The notes under the pieces are model-generated. The model was given only the letters and a program-made list of their open reading frames with translations, was not told the origin of the DNA and did not search any database. A DNA stretch of 21,106 nt from an uncultured Collinsella sp. (GTDB lineage Bacteria > Actinomycetota > Coriobacteriia > Coriobacteriales > Coriobacteriaceae): contig URVK01000003.1 of the NCBI GenBank assembly GCA_900551305.1, positions 1 through 21,106 of the forward strand, read 5' to 3'. How positions within the stretch are numbered: the stretch's first letter is position 1; every line of letters starts with the position of its first letter. Made by a program: the position numbers and the translations under genes. Shown piece by piece: positions 5,354 through 13,100 of this stretch.

Positions 5354-7594
5354 CTAGTCAAACAAACTCGGCATGTCGTTTTCTTTCATGAGGGCACCGG
5401 CGGAGGGTAGGCTCTGCGCGGTGAATTTCTCGGCCGAGACGCCGGCGCCAAGGATCTCCTCGGTCGTGCCGACGGTGGTGACCGAGCGGCCCTTCTTGGC
5501 CGTAAAGGCCTGGACGCCCTGCGTGTTGGTGGTCGTCTTGGTCTTGAGCAGCGACGTGTTGAAGTTCATCAGGCGGTAGTCGCTCGAGACCAGTGCGATG
5601 TCGCGATCTTCCTTGAGCACCTGGGCATACAGCAGCTTGCTACCACCGTAGATGGCGTTCTTAAGGCGCTTGCGGTTGGTCTTGGTGACGTATCCGGCAA
5701 GCGCGACGCGCACCACGCGGCCGTTCTCAAAGACAAACAGCACGTCGGCCTTGTAGTCCTCGGGGTCGATGACCCAGATGACGCTCTCGTCGGGTTCCAT
5801 CTCGAGGTCGGTGGGCAGGTACGAGCCCAGCTGGGCCGACTTGGTGTCCTCAAACGCCGCAACCTTGCACTTGTATACCTGGCTCTTGTTGGTAAAGACC
5901 AGCAGCTCGTGGGTGTTGGAGGACGGGAACTCGATAAAGGGTTTGTCGCCGTCCTTGTACTTGAGCGTGGTCGCCTTTTTGAGTACGCGGTCCGTCATCT
6001 TCTTAAGGTAGCCATCGCGCGAGAGCATGATGGTCACCGGGTACTCCTCGACCTCGGGCTCCAGGCTTACCTCGACGACCTCATGGGGCTCGATCCTGCC
6101 CGTGCGGCGCGGCATCACGTACTTCTTGTTGACCGCGGCCAGCTCGTCGCTGATGACCTTCTTGATGTTTTCCTCGCTGGAAAGGATCTCCTCAAGCTCG
6201 GCAATCTCGCCCTCAAGCTTAGCGATGTCCTTGGTGCGATTGAGGATGTACTCCTCGTTGATGTTGCGGAGCTTGAGCTCGGCAACAAACTCGGCCTGGG
6301 TTTCGTCGATATCGAAACCCTTCATAAGGTTGGGCACGACCTCAGCTTCGAGCTTGGTGCCGCGGATGATGGCGATGGCCTTGTCGATGTCGAGCAAAAT
6401 CGCCTCGAGGCCGTGCAGCAGGTGCAGACGCTCGGACTTTTTGCCCAGGTCAAAGTTAATGCGGCGACGCGTGGACTCAATACGCCATTTGACCCACTCG
6501 TGCAGAATCTGGCGCACGCCCATAACACGGGGATAGCCGTCGACGAGCACGTTGAAGTTGCACGAGAACGAATCCTGCAGCGTGGTCGAGCGATAGAGCT
6601 TGGCCATGAGCTTGTCGGGGTCGACACCGCGCTTAAGGTCGATGGCGATGCGCAGGCCCGAGAGGTCGGTCTCGTCGCGAATGTCTGCGATCTCCTTGAC
6701 CTTGCCCTCTTTGGAGAGCTTGACGATGCGCTCGATGATGACATCGGTCTTGGTGGTGTAGGGGATCTCGTAGACCTCGATGATGCGCTCTTCGGGAATC
6801 CAGCGCCAGCGGGAGCGGATTTGGAAGCTGCCAAGGCCGGTCTCGATAATCTTTTCCATCTCCTCGCGGCGGTAGATGATCTCGCCGCCGGTTGAGAAGT
6901 CGGGCATGGGCATATATTCGAGCAGGTCGCAGTCGGGATCCTGCAGGTAGTGCATCGTGGCAGTGCAGACCTCGTTGAGGTTGAAGCCGCAGATGTCGGA
7001 TGCCATGGCGACGCCGATGCCCTTGTTGGCCGAGACGAGGATGTTAGGGAACGTGGTGGGTAGCAGACGCGGCTCCTTCATAGCGCCGTCGTAGCTGTCA
7101 ACGAAGTCGACCGGGTCCTTGTCGATGTCCTTGAAGATCTCGGCGCTGATAGGGGAGAGCTTGGCCTCGGTATAACGCGAGGCGGCGTAGCTCAGGTCGC
7201 CCGAATAGTACTTGCCAAAGTTGCCCTTCGACTCAACGAACGGCGCGAGCAGCGCCTCGTTGCCGGTGGCCAGGCGCACCATCGTTTCGTAGATTGCGGC
7301 GTCGCCATGCGGGTTGAGCTTCATGGTCTGGCCCACGATGTTGGCGCTCTTCTGGCGCTCGCCCTTGAGCAGACCCATCTTGTACATGGTGTAGAGCAGC
7401 TTGCGGTGCGAGGGCTTAAAGCCGTCGATCTCGGGGAACGCACGCGAGACGTTGACGCTCATGGCGTAGGGCATGTAGTTGACCTCGAGCGTCTGCGTGA
7501 TCGGCTGGTCGGTGACCTCGGAGTGCAGGCCGATGACGTTCTCGGCGTTGACCTGCTTTTTCTTTGGCTGGGTTTTCGTCTTCTTCTTTGCCAC
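5354..7594 (-). CDS. type IIA DNA topoisomerase subunit A (ParC-like)
   Basis: 746-residue DNA-cleaving subunit of a gyrase/topoisomerase IV-type enzyme. The breakage-reunion domain contains FKPSHRKLLYTM (59-70) and the catalytic Tyr141 in AASRYTEAKLS, which forms the covalent 5'-phosphotyrosine link. A long coiled region follows near residues 430-490, then a C-terminal beta-pinwheel-like part. No GyrA box (QRRGGKG type) is seen, which favours a decatenating or relaxing enzyme over a gyrase. In the quinolone region, HGDAAIYE puts Ala99 where E. coli ParC has Ser80, with Glu103 kept. The Lys-rich N-terminus is an extension. The start is GTG with AAGAGGAA upstream. It lies 45 bp after its ATPase partner and surely shares its transcript. 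It is a second, divergent pair typical of Clostridia/Coriobacteriia; gyrA/gyrB are presumably elsewhere. Confidence 0.93.
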   Translation of the reverse strand: MAKKKTKTQPKKKQVNAENVIGLHSEVTDQPITQTLEVNYMPYAMSVNVSRAFPEIDGFKPSHRKLLYTMYKMGLLKGERQKSANIVGQTMKLNPHGDAAIYETMVRLATGNEALLAPFVESKGNFGKYYSGDLSYAASRYTEAKLSPISAEIFKDIDKDPVDFVDSYDGAMKEPRLLPTTFPNILVSANKGIGVAMASDICGFNLNEVCTATMHYLQDPDCDLLEYMPMPDFSTGGEIIYRREEMEKIIETGLGSFQIRSRWRWIPEERIIEVYEIPYTTKTDVIIERIVKLSKEGKVKEIADIRDETDLSGLRIAIDLKRGVDPDKLMAKLYRSTTLQDSFSCNFNVLVDGYPRVMGVRQILHEWVKWRIESTRRRINFDLGKKSERLHLLHGLEAILLDIDKAIAIIRGTKLEAEVVPNLMKGFDIDETQAEFVAELKLRNINEEYILNRTKDIAKLEGEIAELEEILSSEENIKKVISDELAAVNKKYVMPRRTGRIEPHEVVEVSLEPEVEEYPVTIMLSRDGYLKKMTDRVLKKATTLKYKDGDKPFIEFPSSNTHELLVFTNKSQVYKCKVAAFEDTKSAQLGSYLPTDLEMEPDESVIWVIDPEDYKADVLFVFENGRVVRVALAGYVTKTNRKRLKNAIYGGSKLLYAQVLKEDRDIALVSSDYRLMNFNTSLLKTKTTTNTQGVQAFTAKKGRSVTTVGTTEEILGAGVSAEKFTAQSLPSAGALMKENDMPSLFD

Positions 7595-7639
7595 GATTTC
7601 CTCTTGAACTTCTTAAGGGCCGTCGTTATCGATTTGCTG

Positions 7640-9637
7640 CTACTGCAGGTCCAACTGGTCCAGGTATTCCTTGCCGTGCTCCGAGATATGGCGCTTGCGG
7701 CCCGCCTCGTCGTTGCCCAGCAACAGGTTGAACATGGTTTCCATCTTGGTGACGTCCTCGGGCTCCACCTTGATCAGGCGGCGCGTCTCGGGGTTCATGG
7801 TGGTGAGCCACATCATGTCCGGATCGTTCTCACCAAGACCCTTGGAGCGGTTGATGGAGCACTTCTGGTCGCCAATCTCTTTGAGGATGCCGTTCTTCTC
7901 GAGCTCGGTGTAGGCAAAGTAGGTCTTTTCTTTGCAGTTGATCTCGTAGAGCGGCGACTCGGCGATATACACGTAGCCCTCGTCGATAAGCGTGGGCACC
8001 AGTCGATAGAGCATGGTGAGCACAAGCGTGCGGATGTGGTAACCGTCGACGTCGGCGTCCGTACAGATAATGACCTTGTTCCAGTTGAGGTTGTCCAGGT
8101 CGAAGGCACCGAGGTTCTTGATGCGCTTGTCCTTGATCTCCACGCCGCAGCCCAGCACGCGCATGAGGTCCATGATGATGTCGGACTTAAAGATGCGCGG
8201 GTAGTCCTCTTTCAGGCAGTTGAGGATCTTGCCGCGGACGGGCATAACGCCCTGGAACTCGGCATCGCGCGAGGTGCGAATGGCGCCTGCTGCCGAGTCG
8301 CCCTCTACGATGTAGATCTCGCGGCGGCTCTTGTCCTTGGAGCGGCAGTCGATGAACTTCTGCACGCGGTTAGCCATGTCGGTCTTCTGCTGCAGGTTGG
8401 TCTTGATACTCTGGCGCGTCTTCTCGGCGTTCTCGCGCGAGCGCTTGTTGATGAGCACCTGCTCCATGATCTTATTGGCGGCGTCCTTGTTCTCGATCAA
8501 GTAGGTCGAGAGGCGCTCCTTAAAGAAGGCAGTCATGGCTTGCTGGATAAAGCGGTTATTGATGGCCTTCTTAGTCTGGTTTTCGTAGGACGTCTGGGTG
8601 GAGAAGCAGTTAGTCACCAGAACCAGGCAGTCCTGGACGTCCTGCCATTTGATGCCGCTCTCGTTTTTGTTGTACTTGCCCTGTTGCTTAATGTAAGCAT
8701 CGATGGCGCTGGTCAGAGCGCTACGGGCCGCCTTCTCGGGCGAGCCGCCGTTCTCGAGCCATGACGAGTTGTGGTAGTACTCCTGCATCATGAAGGTGCG
8801 CGAGAAGCACATGCACGCGGTGATTTTAACGTTGTAGTCGGGCAGGTCCTCGCGGTCGCGACCGCGACGGTCGGCCTCGATAAAGAAGGGCTCGGTGAGA
8901 TAGTCGGTACCGACCTTCTCGAGCACGTAGTCTTCGATGCCCTTGGGGTAGCAAAAGTCCTCTTCGGTAAATTCGCCGTCGTCGCCCTCGATGCGCAGGC
9001 GGAAGGTCACGTTGGCGTTGACCACGGCCTGGCGGCGCATGGTCTCGCGATACCAGTCGTGGGGAATGCTGATCGAGGTAAAGACCTCAAGATCGGGACG
9101 CCACTTGATGGTGGTGCCGGTGCGGTCCTCGTCGCTGGGCTCAATCTCGAGTGCCTTCTTTTTGGCGCCGACGACCTTGCCCTTCTTAAAGTGCAGGGAG
9201 TACTTGTTACCGTCACGCCAGACGGTGACATCCATGTACTCGGAAGCGTACTGAGTTGCGCATGAGCCCAGGCCGTTGGTGCCGAGCGAGAAGTCGTAGT
9301 CGCCGCCCTGGTTATTGTTGTATTTGCCGCCGGCGTAGAGCTCGCAAAAGACGAGTTCCCAGTTAAAGCGCTTCTCGGAGGGGTTCCAGTCGAGCGGGCA
9401 GCCGCGGCCGTTGTCCTCTACCTGGATAGAGCCATCGCGAAAGGCGGTAAGGGTGATGAGCTTGCCGTAGCCCTGGCGCGCCTCGTCAACGGCGTTGGAC
9501 AGGATCTCAAAGGCGGCATGCGCGCAGCCGTCGAGTCCGTCCGAGCCAAAGATGACGGCGGGGCGCAGGCGTACGCGCTCCTCGTCCTTGAGCTGGCGGA
9601 TACTGTCGTTACCATAGTTTGCGGTGTTTTTTGCCAT
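7640..9637 (-). CDS. type IIA DNA topoisomerase subunit B (ParE/GyrB-like ATPase)
   Basis: 665-residue ATPase subunit partnering the ParC-like gene. GHKL ATPase motifs: EILSNAVDEA (Asn48, Mg binding), DNGRG (75-79) and GTNGLGSC (119-126). The last is a divergent form of the usual GGLHGVGAS ATP-lid motif. The QTK loop (Gln354-Lys356) that contacts the ATP gamma-phosphate is intact. The TOPRIM domain has EGDSA (from Glu445), VRGKILN (467-473) and TDADVDG (Asp527, Asp529, Asp531), followed by KGLGE (599-603), so metal binding for DNA cleavage is complete. The length is within the ParE/GyrB range without the E. coli GyrB insert. It is first in the operon, with a promoter candidate about 55-85 bp upstream and an SOS-type palindrome beyond that. 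The site before the ATG (AAAGGAG, 16 nt away) is poorly spaced. Confidence 0.93.
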   Translation of the reverse strand: MAKNTANYGNDSIRQLKDEERVRLRPAVIFGSDGLDGCAHAAFEILSNAVDEARQGYGKLITLTAFRDGSIQVEDNGRGCPLDWNPSEKRFNWELVFCELYAGGKYNNNQGGDYDFSLGTNGLGSCATQYASEYMDVTVWRDGNKYSLHFKKGKVVGAKKKALEIEPSDEDRTGTTIKWRPDLEVFTSISIPHDWYRETMRRQAVVNANVTFRLRIEGDDGEFTEEDFCYPKGIEDYVLEKVGTDYLTEPFFIEADRRGRDREDLPDYNVKITACMCFSRTFMMQEYYHNSSWLENGGSPEKAARSALTSAIDAYIKQQGKYNKNESGIKWQDVQDCLVLVTNCFSTQTSYENQTKKAINNRFIQQAMTAFFKERLSTYLIENKDAANKIMEQVLINKRSRENAEKTRQSIKTNLQQKTDMANRVQKFIDCRSKDKSRREIYIVEGDSAAGAIRTSRDAEFQGVMPVRGKILNCLKEDYPRIFKSDIIMDLMRVLGCGVEIKDKRIKNLGAFDLDNLNWNKVIICTDADVDGYHIRTLVLTMLYRLVPTLIDEGYVYIAESPLYEINCKEKTYFAYTELEKNGILKEIGDQKCSINRSKGLGENDPDMMWLTTMNPETRRLIKVEPEDVTKMETMFNLLLGNDEAGRKRHISEHGKEYLDQLDLQ

Positions 9638-9691
9638 ACTCGCTCTCTCGGTGCTCCTTTGCTGCGTTTAAGTCATATAGATAGTCAAGGT

Positions 9692-9720
9692 AGCATAGCC
9701 CAGCCCTTGGGCGATTCCAA
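9692..9720 (-). promoter_or_regulatory. promoter of the topoisomerase operon
   Basis: On the minus strand TTGGAA (9720-9715), a 17-bp spacer and TATGCT (9697-9692) form a good sigma-70-type promoter. It would give a leader of about 50 nt before the ATG at 9637. It lies 15 bp downstream (in the direction of transcription) of the LexA-like palindrome. Confidence 0.5.
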
Positions 9721-9735
9721 CCAACACGAAATCCA

Positions 9736-9751
9736 TCGAACAATCGTTCGA
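9736..9751. promoter_or_regulatory. LexA (SOS) box, perfect palindrome
   Basis: TCGAAC (9736-9741), AATC, GTTCGA (9746-9751) is an exact match to the actinobacterial/Bacillus LexA operator form CGAAC-N4-GTTCG. It could serve the leftward topoisomerase operon (about 85 bp before its ATG), a rightward small transcript, or both. Match to the consensus is direct; function in this organism is inferred. Confidence 0.6.
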
Positions 9752-9760
9752 GCTTAGGCT

Positions 9761-9807
9761 GAAAAGAGCTTACTCGGACAAAACCGAGTCGGCTCTTTCC
9801 GAGTAAG
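9761..9807. other. structured element with two mutually exclusive hairpins
   Basis: Hairpin 1: AAAGAGC (9763-9769) with GCTCTTT (9792-9798), extended by ACTCGG (9772-9777) with CCGAGT (9784-9789) around loop ACAAAA. Hairpin 2: CTTACTCGGA (9769-9778) pairs perfectly with TCCGAGTAAG (9798-9807). The same left segment is used in both, so they cannot form together. The triple ACTCGG/CCGAGT motif explains both folds. It may be a leader switch or an intergenic repeat. Confidence 0.5.
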
Positions 9808-9822
9808 TTTGAAAGCGGTCGA

Positions 9823-9939
9823 ATGTGTCTTGCTGCGTTTGCGGTTGGATACGTTGTCGAAGACGTGTCGTGCGGATTGTTGGCGAAAAGACGGCGTGCC
9901 AAGCTCGAGGCAGAACTCGACTCCTCTGACGATATCTAA
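9823..9939 (+). CDS. possible 38-residue small protein
   Basis: An ATG-started frame encodes a short hydrophobic start (LAAFAVGYVVEDV), then a basic cluster (AKRRRAK) and an acidic tail (ELDSSDDI). This order is compatible with a small membrane-associated protein, but the hydrophobic part contains Glu and Asp and is only moderately hydrophobic. It is closed upstream by a stop at 9760-9762, so it is not the tail of a longer gene in this frame. There is no good ribosome binding site (GAAAG only). In its favour, the stop is followed 5 bp later by a strong hairpin terminator on the same strand, and an SOS-type box lies 72 bp upstream. No family is recognised. Confidence 0.25.
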   Translation: MCLAAFAVGYVVEDVSCGLLAKRRRAKLEAELDSSDDI

Positions 9940-9944
9940 TGCGT

Positions 9945-9982
9945 AATGGGCTGGCTCTGGGTATCCAGAACCAGCCCATTTT
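9945..9982 (+). terminator. strong hairpin terminator, possibly bidirectional
   Basis: AATGGGCTGG (9945-9954) pairs perfectly with CCAGCCCATT (9971-9980). TCTGG and CCAGA extend the stem inside, with a GTAT loop. TTTT (9979-9982) supports rightward termination of the small unit at 9823. Leftward, the T-run is poor, but the stem lies just past the surface-protein gene and may stop its transcript as well. Confidence 0.75.
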
Positions 9983-10029
9983 GATGGTCGATGAGCCGAG
10001 TCGGCGTCTCTCGCAAAGGTAACTGAGAG

Positions 10030-10110
10030 CTAGTGAGGCTTATCAGAATTGACCTCATCGGGGGCGTCGTTTTCGAGTGCCGTGCGGCGGGCGCTGTAGG
10101 CAATCCGCAC
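10030..10110 (-). other. out-of-frame remainder of the surface protein's sorting tail
   Basis: In the frame next to that of the surface protein, the leftward sequence reads YSARRTALENDAPDE and ends at a TAG (10030-10032). An aromatic residue followed by Arg-Arg and a short polar tail is what should follow the hydrophobic segment of an LPXTG-like signal. The annotated frame of the surface gene instead yields a Pro/Arg-rich end. A one- or two-base shift within the GC-rich tract at about 10107-10140 explains both. Confidence 0.6.
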
Positions 10111-13100
10111 CGCCCGCGGCCGCGGCCGGTTCTGCTGCGGCTGCCGTAAGGGGAGCGTTGACATCGCCCGTGCCCGCAAGCGCGCCCGATTTTCCGGAGC
10201 GCTTGTTAGTGCCGTGGTCCTTGCCACTGCTGGAGCTGCTTCCGCCGGAGCCGCCGCCCTTGTCAGTACCGCCGCCACTCGAGCCGCCACTGCCGTCCGC
10301 CGTCATCGGTGCATCGTGAAGCCCCGTCGTATCCGCGTTGTCGCATACGCCGACCTGAACTTCTGAGCGTTCGCATGCCGCGTCGGGCACATGAAGCTCG
10401 TGCAGCACGGCACCCAGCGCCGAGTTTGCGCCCGGTCGAATTTCCTCGAGCGTTACGGGGTCGAGCGCCACCAGATTACGCGCCTTCGCATACAGCGTTA
10501 CGCGTTTGCCCACTTCATCGCTCCAACTCTCGGGGATGGCGAAGCTCATGCGGAACTGTGCCGTGCAACCCGGTGCCAGCACGGCGTTGCCGTTGTCGGC
10601 TACCAGCGGGTGCGTTGCAAAAGGTGTGCCCAGCGTTTCGAGCGCGTACTTCACGTGTGCCATGTCGTTGACCGAAGCGTCCTCGGCAAGCTCTGGATCG
10701 TAGATCGATGCCATGCGTGTGTTCGCTCCGAACCCGATGGATGCGCTGGTGAACGGCTGGCTGGAGCCCTCTCGGTACAGATCGATTGTGCCGGCGGTCA
10801 GCAAGGTGTTGCCGTCGTTTCGCACCGTGACCATGAAGGATTCGCCTGCTGCTCCGGGCACCACCGCGCCCGAGGTAGCGACTGCGCCCGTCGGAGTGGC
10901 ACACGCCACCAAGGGCACTTCGATGCCGTGTAGTTCTGCCTCGCTCTTCTCCGTGCTCACAATGTGCGTGGCGAGCGCGGAGAGCATGCTCCCCGACGTC
11001 AAAAATGTCGTTATCTGATCGACGGGATGGTCCAGCTCGCACATCACGAACGGCTCCGTAAACAGATCGCCTGCCAAGGTGCTGGCGAAGATGCGGAAGT
11101 GCTTGCCCATCACTGCTACCGGGTTGCCTTCTTCGTCGTAGGTTTGCCCCACCTTGCCATCGGTGTTCTCTACATAGAGCACGCACCTGCCGTTGTTGCT
11201 TACGCTAAACGATGCCGGGCCACAGCCTGCGGCACCCACGGGCTGCGTTGCAAATGCCGATGCGCCTCGCGTCCAAGTAATATGCTGCAGTTGCTCGTTG
11301 ACGGTAGCCAAAAAGCCCGTGTGCTGCGGCCACGGCACCGCGTGGGGTACTGTGGCATCTGGCGACATAACGCCCCAGCCCGCAATGGACTGGCCGATCA
11401 CGGCGTACGATGCACAGCCACAACCGCCTGCGGTCTCGTATGCAATGGGCACCACCATTTTGCCGTTGATATTCTCGGACGCGCCGAGCTCGATGCTCGA
11501 CGGTGCCTGCGGAAAGCGGAGGACCTGACGGAACGTGAGACTGTCGCCCGAAACGTCCGACCACAGGGTAAAGCACTCCAGCGCAACCTCGGCCTCGCTG
11601 CCGAGCGTCTTTTCTGCGGTGGTTCCGCGGCGGTGGAGGTAGGCGCCCGACAGGCGCCCGTCGACAAGTGTCTTGCCCACCGTGATGCGTGGGCACTGCA
11701 GGCAATGGTAGCCATCCTCCTGAAGGCGGCCGCGCGAGATGCTGCGCCACGACGTGTGCGATATCACGCGAACTCCGTCGTTGCTTATGCGCAGGCGCAC
11801 AACGGACAGTATGCCGGATGTGCTCGCCGTATCGAAAAGGGTGTTGTCGCCGGCGGGGCGCTCGCCCGAGACCAGCAGCACGTAGGCGTCCTGGTTTCCC
11901 CTCCCGTCTGTATATTCCACTACGTCGAAGTCGTAATCGTATATGCCGTCGCGCTCCACGTCGCCCTCGCCAAACCCAAGGGGAAAGTCCACAGGCGTGG
12001 GAGCGGACCACGTCCCGTTTGCCTTTGTGTGTACCACCAGGCGCGAGCGACCATTGTCGCCGTAGCGCACCGAGGCGATACGGAACAGGCATTCTACGCC
12101 GGCAATCATTGCCAGCTTCATGTGGGCTTCGCTGAGCACGCCAGCAAACAGCACGTTGTCGCTCGAGGGCTTGATGCCGCCACGCTCGTCCTCCGACACG
12201 CCGGCAGAATCGGCGTTCGGGTCGGCAACGGTGTTCGTTGCCTGACCGATGTAGGTGTACTCATACATCGGCGCGGCGTTTTCGTCGTTCTCTATCAGTG
12301 CATGGACGAAATGCTCGATCTGTCCCGTGTCGTCGCTTTCTGCATCCGCCTCGAGCTCAATGCGCGTGACCGCCCGATCCCAATCGCGCACGACAGGCGC
12401 GGCGTTTACGGCAGGCAAGTGGACCTCGGCGCGTGCGAGCAGTTCGGCGTTGGTGACGATGGTGGCCGATGCGATAAATTGCGGCACGCCGCCCGCCTCG
12501 ATGTTGCCGGGCGTGCCGAAGCGGGCATCCAGCGTGTAAGGCGTATCTCCACCCAAGGCCAGCTCAGAGCGCTGGAGTACATACTGGTCGCCGTTGTCCA
12601 CCGACATATTCCACGAATCGATGAGTGTGGGCCACGACCCCGACCAAGCCTTGGTGGTCCACTTGAACATGATGAACTGGAGTATCACGTCGACATCGAC
12701 GTCTGCACCTACGCGCAGTCGCGGAAGCTGGTGTCCATCTGCCTTCTCGTACCCAATGAACAGCGTGAGGGATGCGGCGCCGTGCACGGCAGACGAAGCG
12801 ACGCCTGCAACGCCGGCGCCAAAGGTGACGGCAAGCCCGATTTGGATGGTGAATGAGCCTGAGGTGTTTGAATAGTCGAGCGAAATGTTTTTAAAAAACG
12901 CCGCGCCGCTACCGTGCGTGTGGGCGCCCACGGCGAGTGCCAGTTTTGCCAGCACCCAGGGGTTGACGTTCAGGAAAAACGGCACCGGTCCTAGGGTAAA
13001 CTGCTCGGTCCAATTGAGATCGGTTCTTACCTGAAAGAGGGCCTTAATATTGCCGTATGCGGGGTCGTTGTTGTTACCCCAGGTTTTGCCCACCCAATCG

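Noticed and set aside
5909..6895. 328-codon rightward open frame antisense to the ParC-like gene
   Set aside because: It is a shadow of a GC-rich gene read in the opposite direction, with Leu/Val/Asp-rich repetitive composition, while the leftward frame has full catalytic motifs.
7307..8764. 485-codon rightward open frame across both topoisomerase genes
   Set aside because: Antisense shadow; it spans the end of one real gene and the start of another and shows no recognisable motif.
10964..12856. 630-codon rightward open frame within the surface-protein gene
   Set aside because: Antisense shadow rich in Arg, His and Cys, with no ribosome binding site; the leftward frame is continuous with signal peptide and sorting motif.
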